A DNA stretch of 64,000 bases, from NCBI GenBank assembly GCA_964442285.1, contig CAYTZH010000026.1:4128-68127 (forward strand), read 5' to 3'. The notes beneath the pieces were generated by a model. That model saw only the letters and a program-made list of their open reading frames with translations. It was not told the DNA's origin and ran no database searches. The DNA is from CAYTZH01 sp964442285 (GTDB taxonomy: Bacteria > Myxococcota_A > UBA9160 > JAFDET01). Shown here one piece after another: positions 14,174 to 21,826 of this stretch. The first letter of the stretch is position 1. Every line of letters starts with the position of its first letter. Position numbers and translations under genes: made by a program.

Positions 14174-16920
14174 TGCCCGCCTCCGAGATCCGGATCAGCG
14201 GCGCCCGGGCCCACAACCTTCGCGACGTCGACTGTCGGGTGCCGCTGCGGGCCCTGACGGTGATCAGCGGGGTCTCCGGCTCCGGCAAGTCCTCCCTGGC
14301 CTTCGATACGCTCTACGCCGAGGGGCAGCGTCGCTACGTGGTGTCGCTCAGCACCTACGCGCGCCAGTTCCTGGAGCGGCTGCCCCGGCCCGACGTCGAC
14401 GCCATCAGCCACCTTCCGCCCGCGGTGGCCATCGAGCAGCGCAACGGCGTGACCCACGCGCGTTCCACCGTGGGCACCGGGACGGAGATCGTGGACCACC
14501 TGCGGCTCTTGTTCGCCCGGGTGGGCGAGACGCGCTGTCCCGACTGCGACCGGCCCGTCGAGGCCGGCACCGTGCAGTCGGTGGTGGACGACCTGCTGCG
14601 CCGCTGGGAGGGCAAGCGGGTCTCCTTCGGCGCCCCCCTGCCGAGCGGCGGCACGGCGACCGCCCTCCGCGAAGACCTGCTGCGCCAGGGCTGGACGCGC
14701 CTGCTCGACCCGCCAGCCGGCGTGGTGGAGGTCGCGGAGCTCTCGGTGCGGGCGCTCTCCGCCGCCCGCCGGCGCGGGGCCCTGCTGCTCCTGGACCGCC
14801 TGCGGCTCGGCCACGACGTCGATCGCCCGCGCCTGGCCGAGGCCGCGGCCGCCGCCTTCGCCCGGGCGGGGGAGCTGGTGGCGCTGGCCGAGTCGGGCGA
14901 GCGCGCCAGCTACCACGAGGGCTTCGCGTGCGACGGCTGCGGACGTCGGCTGCCCACCCCGGAGCCGGCGCTCTTCTCGTTCAACAGCTCCCTCGGCGCC
15001 TGCGAGACCTGCGAGGGCTTCGGGCGCATCCCCGCCCTCGATCCGGCGCGGGTCGTCCCGGACCCGAGCCGCAGCCTGGCCGGCGATGCGGTGGCGCCGT
15101 TCGCCACCCGCGCGGGCCGGGCCCTGCGACGCGACCTCCTGCGCGCCGCCCGGGCAACGGGCGTGCCCAGCGACGTGCCCTTCTCGGCGCTCACGGAGGC
15201 CCAACGCCGCTGGGTGTTCGAGGGCGACCAGCACGAAGGCGGCGACTGGTACGGCGTGCGCGGCTACTTCGACTGGCTCGAAGGCCGACGCTACAAGGTG
15301 CAGGCACGGGTGCTGATCGCCCGCTACCGCCGCTTCGACCCGTGCCCGGCGTGCGACGGGGCGCGCCTGCGGCCCGAGGCCCTGTGCGTGCGGGTCGACG
15401 GTCGGGACCTCGGCGCGCTCTGCGCCCTCACCCTCGACGAGCTCGACGCGTGGCTCGGTCAGCTCGTGCTGCCGGCGTCGGCCCGGGCCCGCGCCGCGCG
15501 GCTGCTGGACGCCCTGGGCCAGCGGGTGGCGACGGCCCGGGAGGTCGGGCTCGGCTACCTCTCCCTGGCGCGACCGTTGCGGACGCTCTCGGGGGGGGAG
15601 GCCCAGCGCATCCAGCTCGCCACGGCGCTCGGCGGCGCCCTGACCTCGGCGCTCTACGTCCTCGACGAGCCGTCCGTCGGCCTGCACGCGACCGACGTGG
15701 GCCGGCTGCTCGGCGTGCTCCGCCGCCTGCGCGAGCGGGGCAACACGGTGGTGGTGGTCGAGCACGCGCCGGAGATCGTCGCCGCGGCCGACCACGTCAT
15801 CGAGCTCGGTCCCGGAGCCGGGAGCCGGGGCGGCCGGCTGGTGGTCGAGGGCCCAGTAGACACCGTTCGGCGTCACCCGGACTCGCCCACGGGTCGGGTC
15901 CTGCGCGGCGAGCTGCGCACCGCGCTCCGGCCGCCGCGTCGGCCAAGCGGACGGCTCCGCGTGGAGGGAGCGACGGAGCACAATCTGCAGGACCTCGACG
16001 TGGAGATCCCCCTCGGCCAGCTGGTGGTGGTGACCGGCGTCTCCGGGGCGGGCAAGTCCACCCTCGTGCGGTCGGTGGTGGTGGGCCACCTGCGCGGCGA
16101 CCCGGATCGCGGCGCCTGCCGGCGCCTCCGCGGGGCCGAGGCGGTGCGGGAGGTCGTCGTGGTGGAGCCTGGGGGCGCCCGTCAGGCGCGCAGCAACCCG
16201 GCCACGGCGACCAAGGCCTTCGAGGGCATCCGCCGGCGGTTCGCGGCCAGCCCCGAGGCCCGGGCCCGGGGCCTCGCCGCCGGCTGGTTCTCCTTCAACG
16301 TCCCTGGCGGTCGCTGCGACGTGTGCGAGGGGAGCGGCGAGACGGTCGTGGACATGCAGTTCCTGGAGGACGTGCGGGTGGCGTGCGAGGGCTGTGGCGG
16401 CACGCGCTACAAGCCCGAAGCGCGCTCCATCCGGGTCGCGGGCCGCTCGATCGTGGACGTGCTGGCGCTCTCGGTGGAGGAGGCCCTCGCGCTGTTCGAG
16501 GCCGATCCCGCTGTGGCCGCCCGGCTCGAGCCCCTGGTGCGGGTGGGGCTCGGCTACCTGGGCCTCGGTCAGCCCCTGTCCACGCTCTCCGGCGGCGAGG
16601 CCCAGCGCCTGCGCCTGGCCCAGGCGCTGGTCCAGGGGGAGGGAGCGGGGGTGCTGTTCGCCCTCGACGAGCCCACCACGGGCCTCCATCCCGTCGACGT
16701 GGAGGTCCTGCTGCGTTGCCTCGACGACCTGATCGCCGAGGGCGCCAGCGTGCTGGCGGTGGAGCACAGCCTGGAGTTCATGGCCCGCGCCGACCACGTC
16801 ATCGACCTGGGGCCGGGCGGCGGACCGCTCGGGGGGCGCCTCGTCGACCGCGGATCCCCGGGGGAGCTCGCCGAGCGAGGGCGGGGCCCGACGGGGACGG
16901 CCCTGCGGGGCATTCTCTGA
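14173..16920 (+). CDS. uvrA: UvrA-family excinuclease ABC subunit A (possibly a paralogue)
   Basis: UvrA recognises bulky DNA lesions in nucleotide excision repair. The 915-residue protein has two ABC ATPase halves with Walker A loops GVSGSGKSS and GVSGAGKST and signatures LSGGEAQRIQLA and LSGGEAQRLRLA. It has an insertion zinc finger (CDGCG ... CETCEG) and the second, DNA-binding zinc module (CDVCEGSGETVVDMQFLEDV ... CEGCGGTRYKPE). Length is near normal, so the UvrB-binding region appears present. The N-terminal segment PRPDVDAISHLPPAVAIEQR departs from the usual IEGLSPAI-IDQK form, hinting that this is a divergent second UvrA. It starts within the SCP2 gene stop (TGATG), an unusual partner. 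Confidence 0.85.
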   Translation: MPASEIRISGARAHNLRDVDCRVPLRALTVISGVSGSGKSSLAFDTLYAEGQRRYVVSLSTYARQFLERLPRPDVDAISHLPPAVAIEQRNGVTHARSTVGTGTEIVDHLRLLFARVGETRCPDCDRPVEAGTVQSVVDDLLRRWEGKRVSFGAPLPSGGTATALREDLLRQGWTRLLDPPAGVVEVAELSVRALSAARRRGALLLLDRLRLGHDVDRPRLAEAAAAAFARAGELVALAESGERASYHEGFACDGCGRRLPTPEPALFSFNSSLGACETCEGFGRIPALDPARVVPDPSRSLAGDAVAPFATRAGRALRRDLLRAARATGVPSDVPFSALTEAQRRWVFEGDQHEGGDWYGVRGYFDWLEGRRYKVQARVLIARYRRFDPCPACDGARLRPEALCVRVDGRDLGALCALTLDELDAWLGQLVLPASARARAARLLDALGQRVATAREVGLGYLSLARPLRTLSGGEAQRIQLATALGGALTSALYVLDEPSVGLHATDVGRLLGVLRRLRERGNTVVVVEHAPEIVAAADHVIELGPGAGSRGGRLVVEGPVDTVRRHPDSPTGRVLRGELRTALRPPRRPSGRLRVEGATEHNLQDLDVEIPLGQLVVVTGVSGAGKSTLVRSVVVGHLRGDPDRGACRRLRGAEAVREVVVVEPGGARQARSNPATATKAFEGIRRRFAASPEARARGLAAGWFSFNVPGGRCDVCEGSGETVVDMQFLEDVRVACEGCGGTRYKPEARSIRVAGRSIVDVLALSVEEALALFEADPAVAARLEPLVRVGLGYLGLGQPLSTLSGGEAQRLRLAQALVQGEGAGVLFALDEPTTGLHPVDVEVLLRCLDDLIAEGASVLAVEHSLEFMARADHVIDLGPGGGPLGGRLVDRGSPGELAERGRGPTGTALRGIL

Positions 16921-17015
16921 TCGCCCGCGAACCGCGGCGCGCGCGACGTGGCGGGGATTCAACCCTACACATCAGGGTGCTCAACGGATTCCGGGGCGCG
17001 ACCGATACACGAGGG

Positions 17016-18281
17016 GTGGGAGATCCCGAACCGGAGGGGCCGCGCGGACCGGGTGGCCACGAGAGCGGCTATGCGGGCGTCCTGCGTCGGCTCATCGGGA
17101 GCCTGCGGGAGGTGGGCTCGTTCGGTCTGGTGTCCGTCGACGGATCGCCCCTGCAGCAGGTGGAGGATCGCTACGGCGTCGAGGCCCACCGCCAGGTCGT
17201 TGCGAGCCTCGTCGCCGCGGTGGAGGAGGTCAGCCGGCCGTTCCGCGACGGCGACGACGTGGTGACCAGCGCCGGCGGCTGGCGCAACGAGGTCTCGGTC
17301 TTCGTCTTCCGCCCCCGCGACGACGACGCCTTCTACGGCGAGGGACTCGAGACCCTGCGCGCCACCCTCGCCGACCACCTGGAGAAGAACGGCGCGCGCC
17401 TCTTCTATCCCTACCTCCGCGCGGCGCCCGCCCTGGCCGTCGGCAGCGCGTTGGGCCTCCACAACCCCATCTCCGAGGAGGTGCGGGTGATCCGGCGTGC
17501 GCTCGAGCAGGCGCGCGAGGACGGGGCGCTCCACCGGCAGCTCGACCGTCGCGCGCGCCGCCGGGACTTCACCGCCACCGTCTTCGGCGAGCGGATCCAC
17601 GTGCTCTTCGAGCCCATCGTGAATCTCGCCTCTCGCGACACGCTCGGCTTCGAGGCGCTCTCCCGGGGACCCACCGGTTCGTCCATCCAGAGCCCCGGCG
17701 CCCTGTTCCAGGCCGCCGAGGAGCACGACCTGCTCTACGAGGTGGACTCCCTGTGCCGCCGCAAGGCCCTCGAGGGGGCCCACGGCCTGGCGCCGGGCAA
17801 GAAGCTCTTCCTCAACTGCCTGCCCGCGGCGATCCGCGATCCGAGCTTCCGCGGCGAGGCCCTGCGGACGCGGCTGGAGCGGATGCGGCTGCGGCCCTGC
17901 GACGTGGTCTTCGAGATCACCGAGCGCGAGTCGATCGGCAACCTGGCCATGTTTCGCGAGGCCCGGGACCACTTCGCCAGCCTGGGGCTCGGGATCGCCC
18001 TGGACGACATGGGCGTGGGCTACTCGAGCCTGGCGCGGATCATGGAGATCGCGCCCGACTACATCAAGGTGGACCAGTCCCTCGTCCGGTCGATCGACAC
18101 CGATCCCCCCCGGCAGGAGCTGCTGCGCGCCCTCAACCGGGTGGCCGAGAGCCTGAACGCCCAGCTCATCGCCGAGGGGATCGAGACCAGCGAGGAGCTC
18201 GCCATGCTCCAGCAGCTCGGCGTGCCCTACGGCCAGGGCTACCTGCTGGGCCGCGCGGCCCCCCTGCGCCGGGTTCGCTGA
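17016..18281 (+). CDS. EAL-domain protein with degenerate GGDEF-like N-terminus
   Basis: The 421-residue product ends in an EAL domain (from about residue 190), which hydrolyses or senses cyclic di-GMP. It shows FEALSRG in place of the EAL motif, FLNCLPAAI, FEITERESI, DDMGVGYSSLARI, IKVDQSLVRSI and AEGIETSEEL. Most catalytic acidic residues are therefore present and activity is likely. The N-terminal 170 residues resemble a decayed GGDEF domain: the signature reads AGGWRNEVSVFVF, so it cannot be a cyclase. The GTG at 17016 is preceded by GATACA at six bases; a GTG at 16977 is an alternative start. No transmembrane segment is seen. It stands between uvrA and the second SCP2 gene. Confidence 0.82.
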   Translation: MGDPEPEGPRGPGGHESGYAGVLRRLIGSLREVGSFGLVSVDGSPLQQVEDRYGVEAHRQVVASLVAAVEEVSRPFRDGDDVVTSAGGWRNEVSVFVFRPRDDDAFYGEGLETLRATLADHLEKNGARLFYPYLRAAPALAVGSALGLHNPISEEVRVIRRALEQAREDGALHRQLDRRARRRDFTATVFGERIHVLFEPIVNLASRDTLGFEALSRGPTGSSIQSPGALFQAAEEHDLLYEVDSLCRRKALEGAHGLAPGKKLFLNCLPAAIRDPSFRGEALRTRLERMRLRPCDVVFEITERESIGNLAMFREARDHFASLGLGIALDDMGVGYSSLARIMEIAPDYIKVDQSLVRSIDTDPPRQELLRALNRVAESLNAQLIAEGIETSEELAMLQQLGVPYGQGYLLGRAAPLRRVR

Positions 18282-18309
18282 GGCGATCTGCCACGATAGA
18301 CTGGCGCCC

Positions 18310-18672
18310 ATGCTCGAGCGTGCCCGTCCGCCCGAGGACATCAGCCCGGCCGACTTCTTCACGCGCTGGATCCCCGACGCGGTGGCGTCGGACGCCCACC
18401 GCCGGCACCGGCTGGGCGGGACCGCGGCCACGATCGTCTTCGAGCTCACCGGAGAGCCGGGCGGGGTCTTCAGCCTGCGGATCGACGCCGGTATCGTCCA
18501 CGGCTCGCCGGGCTCCGATGGCGAGGCCGACCTGCGGGTGATGGTGGACGTGGAGACCTGGCGCGCGCTCAACCGCGGCACCCTGAGCGCGCCCCAGGCC
18601 CTGCTCAAGCGCCGCGTCCACATCCACGGCGACTTCATCCTGGCGCTGAAGCTGCACCTGATCCTGGGCTAG
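18310..18672 (+). CDS. Second SCP2-type lipid-binding domain protein
   Basis: The 120-residue product has the same build as the SCP2 protein at 13820. A helical start (ISPADFFTRWIPDAVASDAH) is followed by strands TAATIVFELTGEPGG, FSLRIDAGIVHGSPGS and ADLRVMVDVETWRALNRG, and a final HIHGDFILALKLHLIL. It therefore probably binds a hydrophobic ligand. TAGACT lies seven bases before the ATG and there is no ribosome site, which fits a leaderless message. The upstream EAL gene ends 28 bases earlier. Confidence 0.75.
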   Translation: MLERARPPEDISPADFFTRWIPDAVASDAHRRHRLGGTAATIVFELTGEPGGVFSLRIDAGIVHGSPGSDGEADLRVMVDVETWRALNRGTLSAPQALLKRRVHIHGDFILALKLHLILG

Positions 18673-18688
18673 GCGGCGCGCCTGGACC

Positions 18689-18742
18689 GGACGCCCCCGC
18701 TCGGTGGGATGCCCCCGCTCGGCCGGATGCTTCCGCTCAGCC
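18689..18742. repeat. Three tandem copies of an 18-bp unit
   Basis: Three units of 18 bases (18689-18706, 18707-18724, 18725-18742) share the core GGA(C/T)GC(C/T)(C/T)CCGCTC(G/A)G. They fill the space between the convergent SCP2 gene and the hibernation factor gene and run into the latter's stop codon. Confidence 0.65.
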
Positions 18743-19075
18743 GGAGCGCTGGCGCTCGCGGTCCTTCTGGACCGCGCGTCGCTTGCTGAAGATCTTCTTG
18801 TCGTGGATCTTGCGCAGCTGGCGTTCCAGCGTCTCCATCAGCTTGTCGGCGGCGGGGATCATCTCGCTGGCGTGGGCGTGCCCGGCGACCTCGGTGTGGC
18901 TGCCCGTCACGTGCCCGTGGGCCGCGTAGTCCGAGCCGTCCTGGGAGAGGGTGATCTCGAATCGCGTGGTCTCGGGGAACTCCTCCGAGAGGGCTTCGGT
19001 CCGCGTCTCGATGGCGCGGCGCACGCGCTCGTCGTTCTCGAGATCCTTGAAGTTGATCAGCACGGAGACGGCCAT
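18737..19075 (-). CDS. hpf: Ribosome hibernation promoting factor (HPF/RaiA family)
   Basis: This 112-residue protein belongs to the short HPF/YfiA family, which binds the ribosome decoding centre during stress. The signature fold is visible: NFKDLENDERVRRAIETRTE, then FEITLSQDGSDYAAHGHVTG and AGHAHASEMIPAADKLMETL, ending in a basic helix LRKIHDKKIFSKRR. It lacks the C-terminal dimerisation domain of long HPF. GGAGG stands seven bases before the ATG. The first strand is shorter than in E. coli HPF. It lies 74 bases downstream of selC on the same strand and may share its transcript. Confidence 0.8.
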   Translation of the reverse strand: MAVSVLINFKDLENDERVRRAIETRTEALSEEFPETTRFEITLSQDGSDYAAHGHVTGSHTEVAGHAHASEMIPAADKLMETLERQLRKIHDKKIFSKRRAVQKDRERQRSG

Positions 19076-19149
19076 GAATCCTCCGGGCCCTGCGGCCCCG
19101 CCGGGGTTGCGTTGCGTCGGCGGCGGCCGTGGTTGCGCCGCGTCGGCGG

Positions 19150-19245
19150 CGGAAGCGGGCGGGAATCGAACCCGCCGGGGCCGTGTCGCCACGGCCCCCG
19201 CCGGATTTGAAGTCCGGGACCGGCACCAGCACGGCAGACGCTTCC
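19150..19245 (-). tRNA. selC: Selenocysteine tRNA (anticodon TCA)
   Basis: This 96-base structure begins GGAAGCG and ends CGCTTCC with discriminator G; CCA is not encoded. The anticodon arm CCGGA-CTTCAAA-TCCGG places TCA at the anticodon, decoding UGA. A long variable arm GGGGCCGT-GGCGAC-ACGGCCCC and the T arm GCGGG-TTCGATT-CCCGC follow. The GGAAG start, G73 and long extra arm are specific to bacterial tRNA-Sec. Position 8 of the acceptor stem is not paired. selA, selB and selD are not in the window. Confidence 0.9.
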
Positions 19246-19333
19246 TCGTCGAGTCTACGCCACGCCCCGGGCGCTCGCAGGGCGCCGAGACGGCCGGCCG
19301 ACGAAAAAGAGCCTGCACGACCCGACGCGTTCG

Positions 19334-20227
19334 GTGTACTCTCCGCTTGGGGTGGTGACCGCGTACTCGCGTCGCGAGACTTCGCGCATTCTTCGCATCT
19401 CGGCCGCGCGACTCCGCTACTGGGCGCGCACGTCCCTCGTGCGGCCGAGCGCCGAGCGCGATTCCCGTCCGGCCTACGGCTTCCGCGATCTGGTGCAGCT
19501 GAAGAGCGTTCTCGAGCTGGTGGAGCGGGGCGTTCCCCTGCGGCGCATCCGCCGGACCGTGGAGGCGGTTGCCCGGCGTCTCCCCGAGCTGGATCAGCCC
19601 ATCGGCGCCCTGCGCGTCTGGGGCGAGACGGAGCGGGTCGTGGTCGAGCACGCCGGGGGTCTGTTCGAGCCCGACGGCCAGATGGTCATGGACTTCCGCG
19701 ACGACCCGGAGGCCGAGCCGCCGCTGCGCCTCGAGGCGGAGCCCGAGCTGGCTGCGCCGCTGGGGGAGCCGGACCCGTCCGCCTGGTTCGAGCGCGGCTG
19801 CAGCCTCGACACGGACCCCGATACCTGGGACGAGGCCATCGCGGCCTACCGGCGCGCCCTCGAGCTCGACCCGCGCTACGCCGACGCCCACTGCAACCTC
19901 GGCACCGTCTTCTTCAACCAGGGCAAGCGCCGGGCGGCCCGGGAGTGCTTCGAGCACGCCCTCGAGGCCGACCCCTGGCACCTGGAGTCGAACTTCAACC
20001 TGGCCAACCTGCTCGAGGAGGAGGGGCGGGGAGAGGCCGCGCTACGCCACTACCGCGCCGTGCTGAAGCTCGACCCGGGCTACGCCGACGCCCACGTGAA
20101 CCTGGCGCTGCTGTGCGAGAAGCTCGCGTTGCGGGCCCACGCCCGCAATCACTGGCGGCGCTACCTCCAGCTCGAGCCCGACGGGCCCTGGTCGGAGGTG
20201 GGCCGGCGGCGCCTCCAGGACCTCTGA
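19334..20227 (+). CDS. MerR-type DNA-binding domain fused to TPR repeats
   Basis: The 297-residue product has an N-terminal MerR-like winged helix (TSRILRISAARLRYWARTSL, then GFRDLVQLKSVLELVERGVP, residues about 12-85) whose R-Y-W replaces the usual R-Y-Y/W. A linker follows. Three TPR units then run from residue 150 to 290, including WDEAIAAYRRALELDPRYAD, GKRRAARECFEHALEADPWH and ALRHYRAVLKLDPGYADAHV. There is no metal- or drug-binding domain, so the TPR part probably senses a protein. Such fusions occur in deltaproteobacterial genomes; the target is unknown. Start is GTG at 19334, or a later GTG at 19352. The 3' end lies within the reading frame of the opposing M48 gene. Confidence 0.78.
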   Translation: MYSPLGVVTAYSRRETSRILRISAARLRYWARTSLVRPSAERDSRPAYGFRDLVQLKSVLELVERGVPLRRIRRTVEAVARRLPELDQPIGALRVWGETERVVVEHAGGLFEPDGQMVMDFRDDPEAEPPLRLEAEPELAAPLGEPDPSAWFERGCSLDTDPDTWDEAIAAYRRALELDPRYADAHCNLGTVFFNQGKRRAARECFEHALEADPWHLESNFNLANLLEEEGRGEAALRHYRAVLKLDPGYADAHVNLALLCEKLALRAHARNHWRRYLQLEPDGPWSEVGRRRLQDL

Positions 20228-21826
20228 GCGGAGCTCGAGGTCGGACGCGCGCACCTCGAAGGCGCGTCGCGCCACCACGTCGCCCTGCAGCAGCACCTCC
20301 ACGCTCCAGCCCTCGCCGAGGGCCGCATCGGACGCGAGCACCAGGCGGTCGCTCACGTGGCGGCGTCGCTCGCGGGTCGGCGTGGCCTCCCGGACGATGG
20401 CGCCCTCGGGGTCGCGCCAGCGCACCCGTAGCGCATCGCGCTCGCCCGCGTAGCGCCGCGCCACCTCCGCCCACCAGACCACGGGCGCCCCGGCGGCGAA
20501 GGAGAGCCGCTCCCGCCCGGGCGTCCCGTCCTCGAAGCGGTCGCACAGGCCCGCCTGGGCGAAGGGCGGGAAGGTGAGGCGGGCCACCTGGGCCTCGGCG
20601 CGCTGGTGCAGCTGGCTCGTGGGGGTGGAGTGCGCCATCGCCTGCTCGAGGTAGAAGACGCCGCGGTGGCGGTCGCCGAGCTCGCCGTAGAGATGGCCCG
20701 TGCGGTAGAGGATCAGGGAGGTGGTGGGGCTCAGGTCCACGGCGCGCCGGTACGCGGCGATGGCCTCGTCGAAGCGGCGCTGCGCCTGGAGGATCTCGCC
20801 CCGGCGCAGGGGGAGCCGCGAGTCCGTCGGCGACCGGTCCTCGGCGGCGCGGACCGCCCGGAGCGCGGCGTCCGGGTCCCCGGCCTCCAGCAGCGCCTCG
20901 GCGCGGGCCAGCGCCGCCGCGCCCTCGGCCGCGTCCGCGGGGAGTCGCGGCTCGCGCCAGACCGAGCGCCGGGCGTGGATCAGCCGACCCAGCCGGAGTC
21001 GGGCCCGCCGATAGGCCTCCTCGAGCTCCGGGGGTGCCTCCCGCAGCGGGTCCAGCTCCTCGTCCAGCGCGTCGACGGCGTGGATCCGCTCCTCGAGGTC
21101 GGGGTGGGTGTAGAGGTAGGCCGGGATCTCGCCCCGGGGCAGGCGCGCCTGCTCCGCGAGGATGCGATCGAAGAAGCGTCGCATGCCCCGCACCTCGTAC
21201 CCGGACCGGGAGACGAAGACGGCGCCGTAGCGATCCGCCTCGCGCTCGAAGGTGCGGCTGAAGCGGAGCTGGACCGCGATGTTGGCGCCCTGGGCGGCCA
21301 CCATCGGGGCCGGGGAGCCCGCTGCGACGGCGGCGGCGATCCCGGCCAGCTGGGTGAGGAGCGAGGGCAGGGCGTTCTGCTCGACCATCCGCTTGTAGTG
21401 GCGTCCCTTCACGTGGGCGATCTCGTGACCCATGATGCCGGCGACCTCGTCGAGGCTGCCGGCCCGCATCAGCGTGCCGCTGTGGAAGTAGACGTAGCCC
21501 CCGGGCACGGCGAAGGCGTTCAGGCTCGGGTCCAGGACCACCCGGAAGCGGTAGATGAAGGGCTGCGGCTCCAGGTGGCGGATCATCGACTGGCCCAGGT
21601 CGTTCAGGAAGCCCACCACGACCGGGTCGTCGATGAAGTCGAGCTGGGCGCGGGCCGCCTGGTCGAAGGCGTAGCCCACCTCGCGCTCGTCCTCCTCGCT
21701 GACCTCCGTGGCCTTGCGCAGGGGGTTGAAGCGGGTGCCGTCGTCCTGGATGCAGGTGGCGAGGGCGAGGGGAAGCGCCGCGGCGAACGCCAGCCGGAGG
21801 GCTAGGTCCCGGCGTCGGGCTGCCAT
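20042..21826 (-). CDS. M48 metallopeptidase with TPR region (BepA/LoiP-like)
   Basis: The 594-residue product begins with a signal sequence (LRLAFAAALPLALATC); the Cys may be a lipid anchor, though the box LATC is imperfect. The zinc peptidase domain follows, with HEIAH at residues 134-138 and the third ligand in EREAD near 195. A tetratricopeptide region covers about residues 310-430 (ADAAEGAAALARAEALLEAG onward). The arrangement matches BepA/YfgC, a periplasmic protease and chaperone for outer-membrane proteins. The ATG overlaps the gcvPB end by 25 bases. The frame has no stop until 20042, so the last 60 or so residues are encoded antisense to the MerR-TPR gene; that tail has no recognisable fold. 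Confidence 0.82.
   Translation of the reverse strand: MAARRRDLALRLAFAAALPLALATCIQDDGTRFNPLRKATEVSEEDEREVGYAFDQAARAQLDFIDDPVVVGFLNDLGQSMIRHLEPQPFIYRFRVVLDPSLNAFAVPGGYVYFHSGTLMRAGSLDEVAGIMGHEIAHVKGRHYKRMVEQNALPSLLTQLAGIAAAVAAGSPAPMVAAQGANIAVQLRFSRTFEREADRYGAVFVSRSGYEVRGMRRFFDRILAEQARLPRGEIPAYLYTHPDLEERIHAVDALDEELDPLREAPPELEEAYRRARLRLGRLIHARRSVWREPRLPADAAEGAAALARAEALLEAGDPDAALRAVRAAEDRSPTDSRLPLRRGEILQAQRRFDEAIAAYRRAVDLSPTTSLILYRTGHLYGELGDRHRGVFYLEQAMAHSTPTSQLHQRAEAQVARLTFPPFAQAGLCDRFEDGTPGRERLSFAAGAPVVWWAEVARRYAGERDALRVRWRDPEGAIVREATPTRERRRHVSDRLVLASDAALGEGWSVEVLLQGDVVARRAFEVRASDLELRSEVLEAPPAHLRPGPVGLELEVAPPVIAGVGPQRELLAQQRQVHVGVGVARVELQHGAVVA

Noticed and set aside
13807..16962. A very long frame antisense to the UvrA gene
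   Set aside because: It is fully complementary to a well-conserved coding gene and has no recognisable domain.
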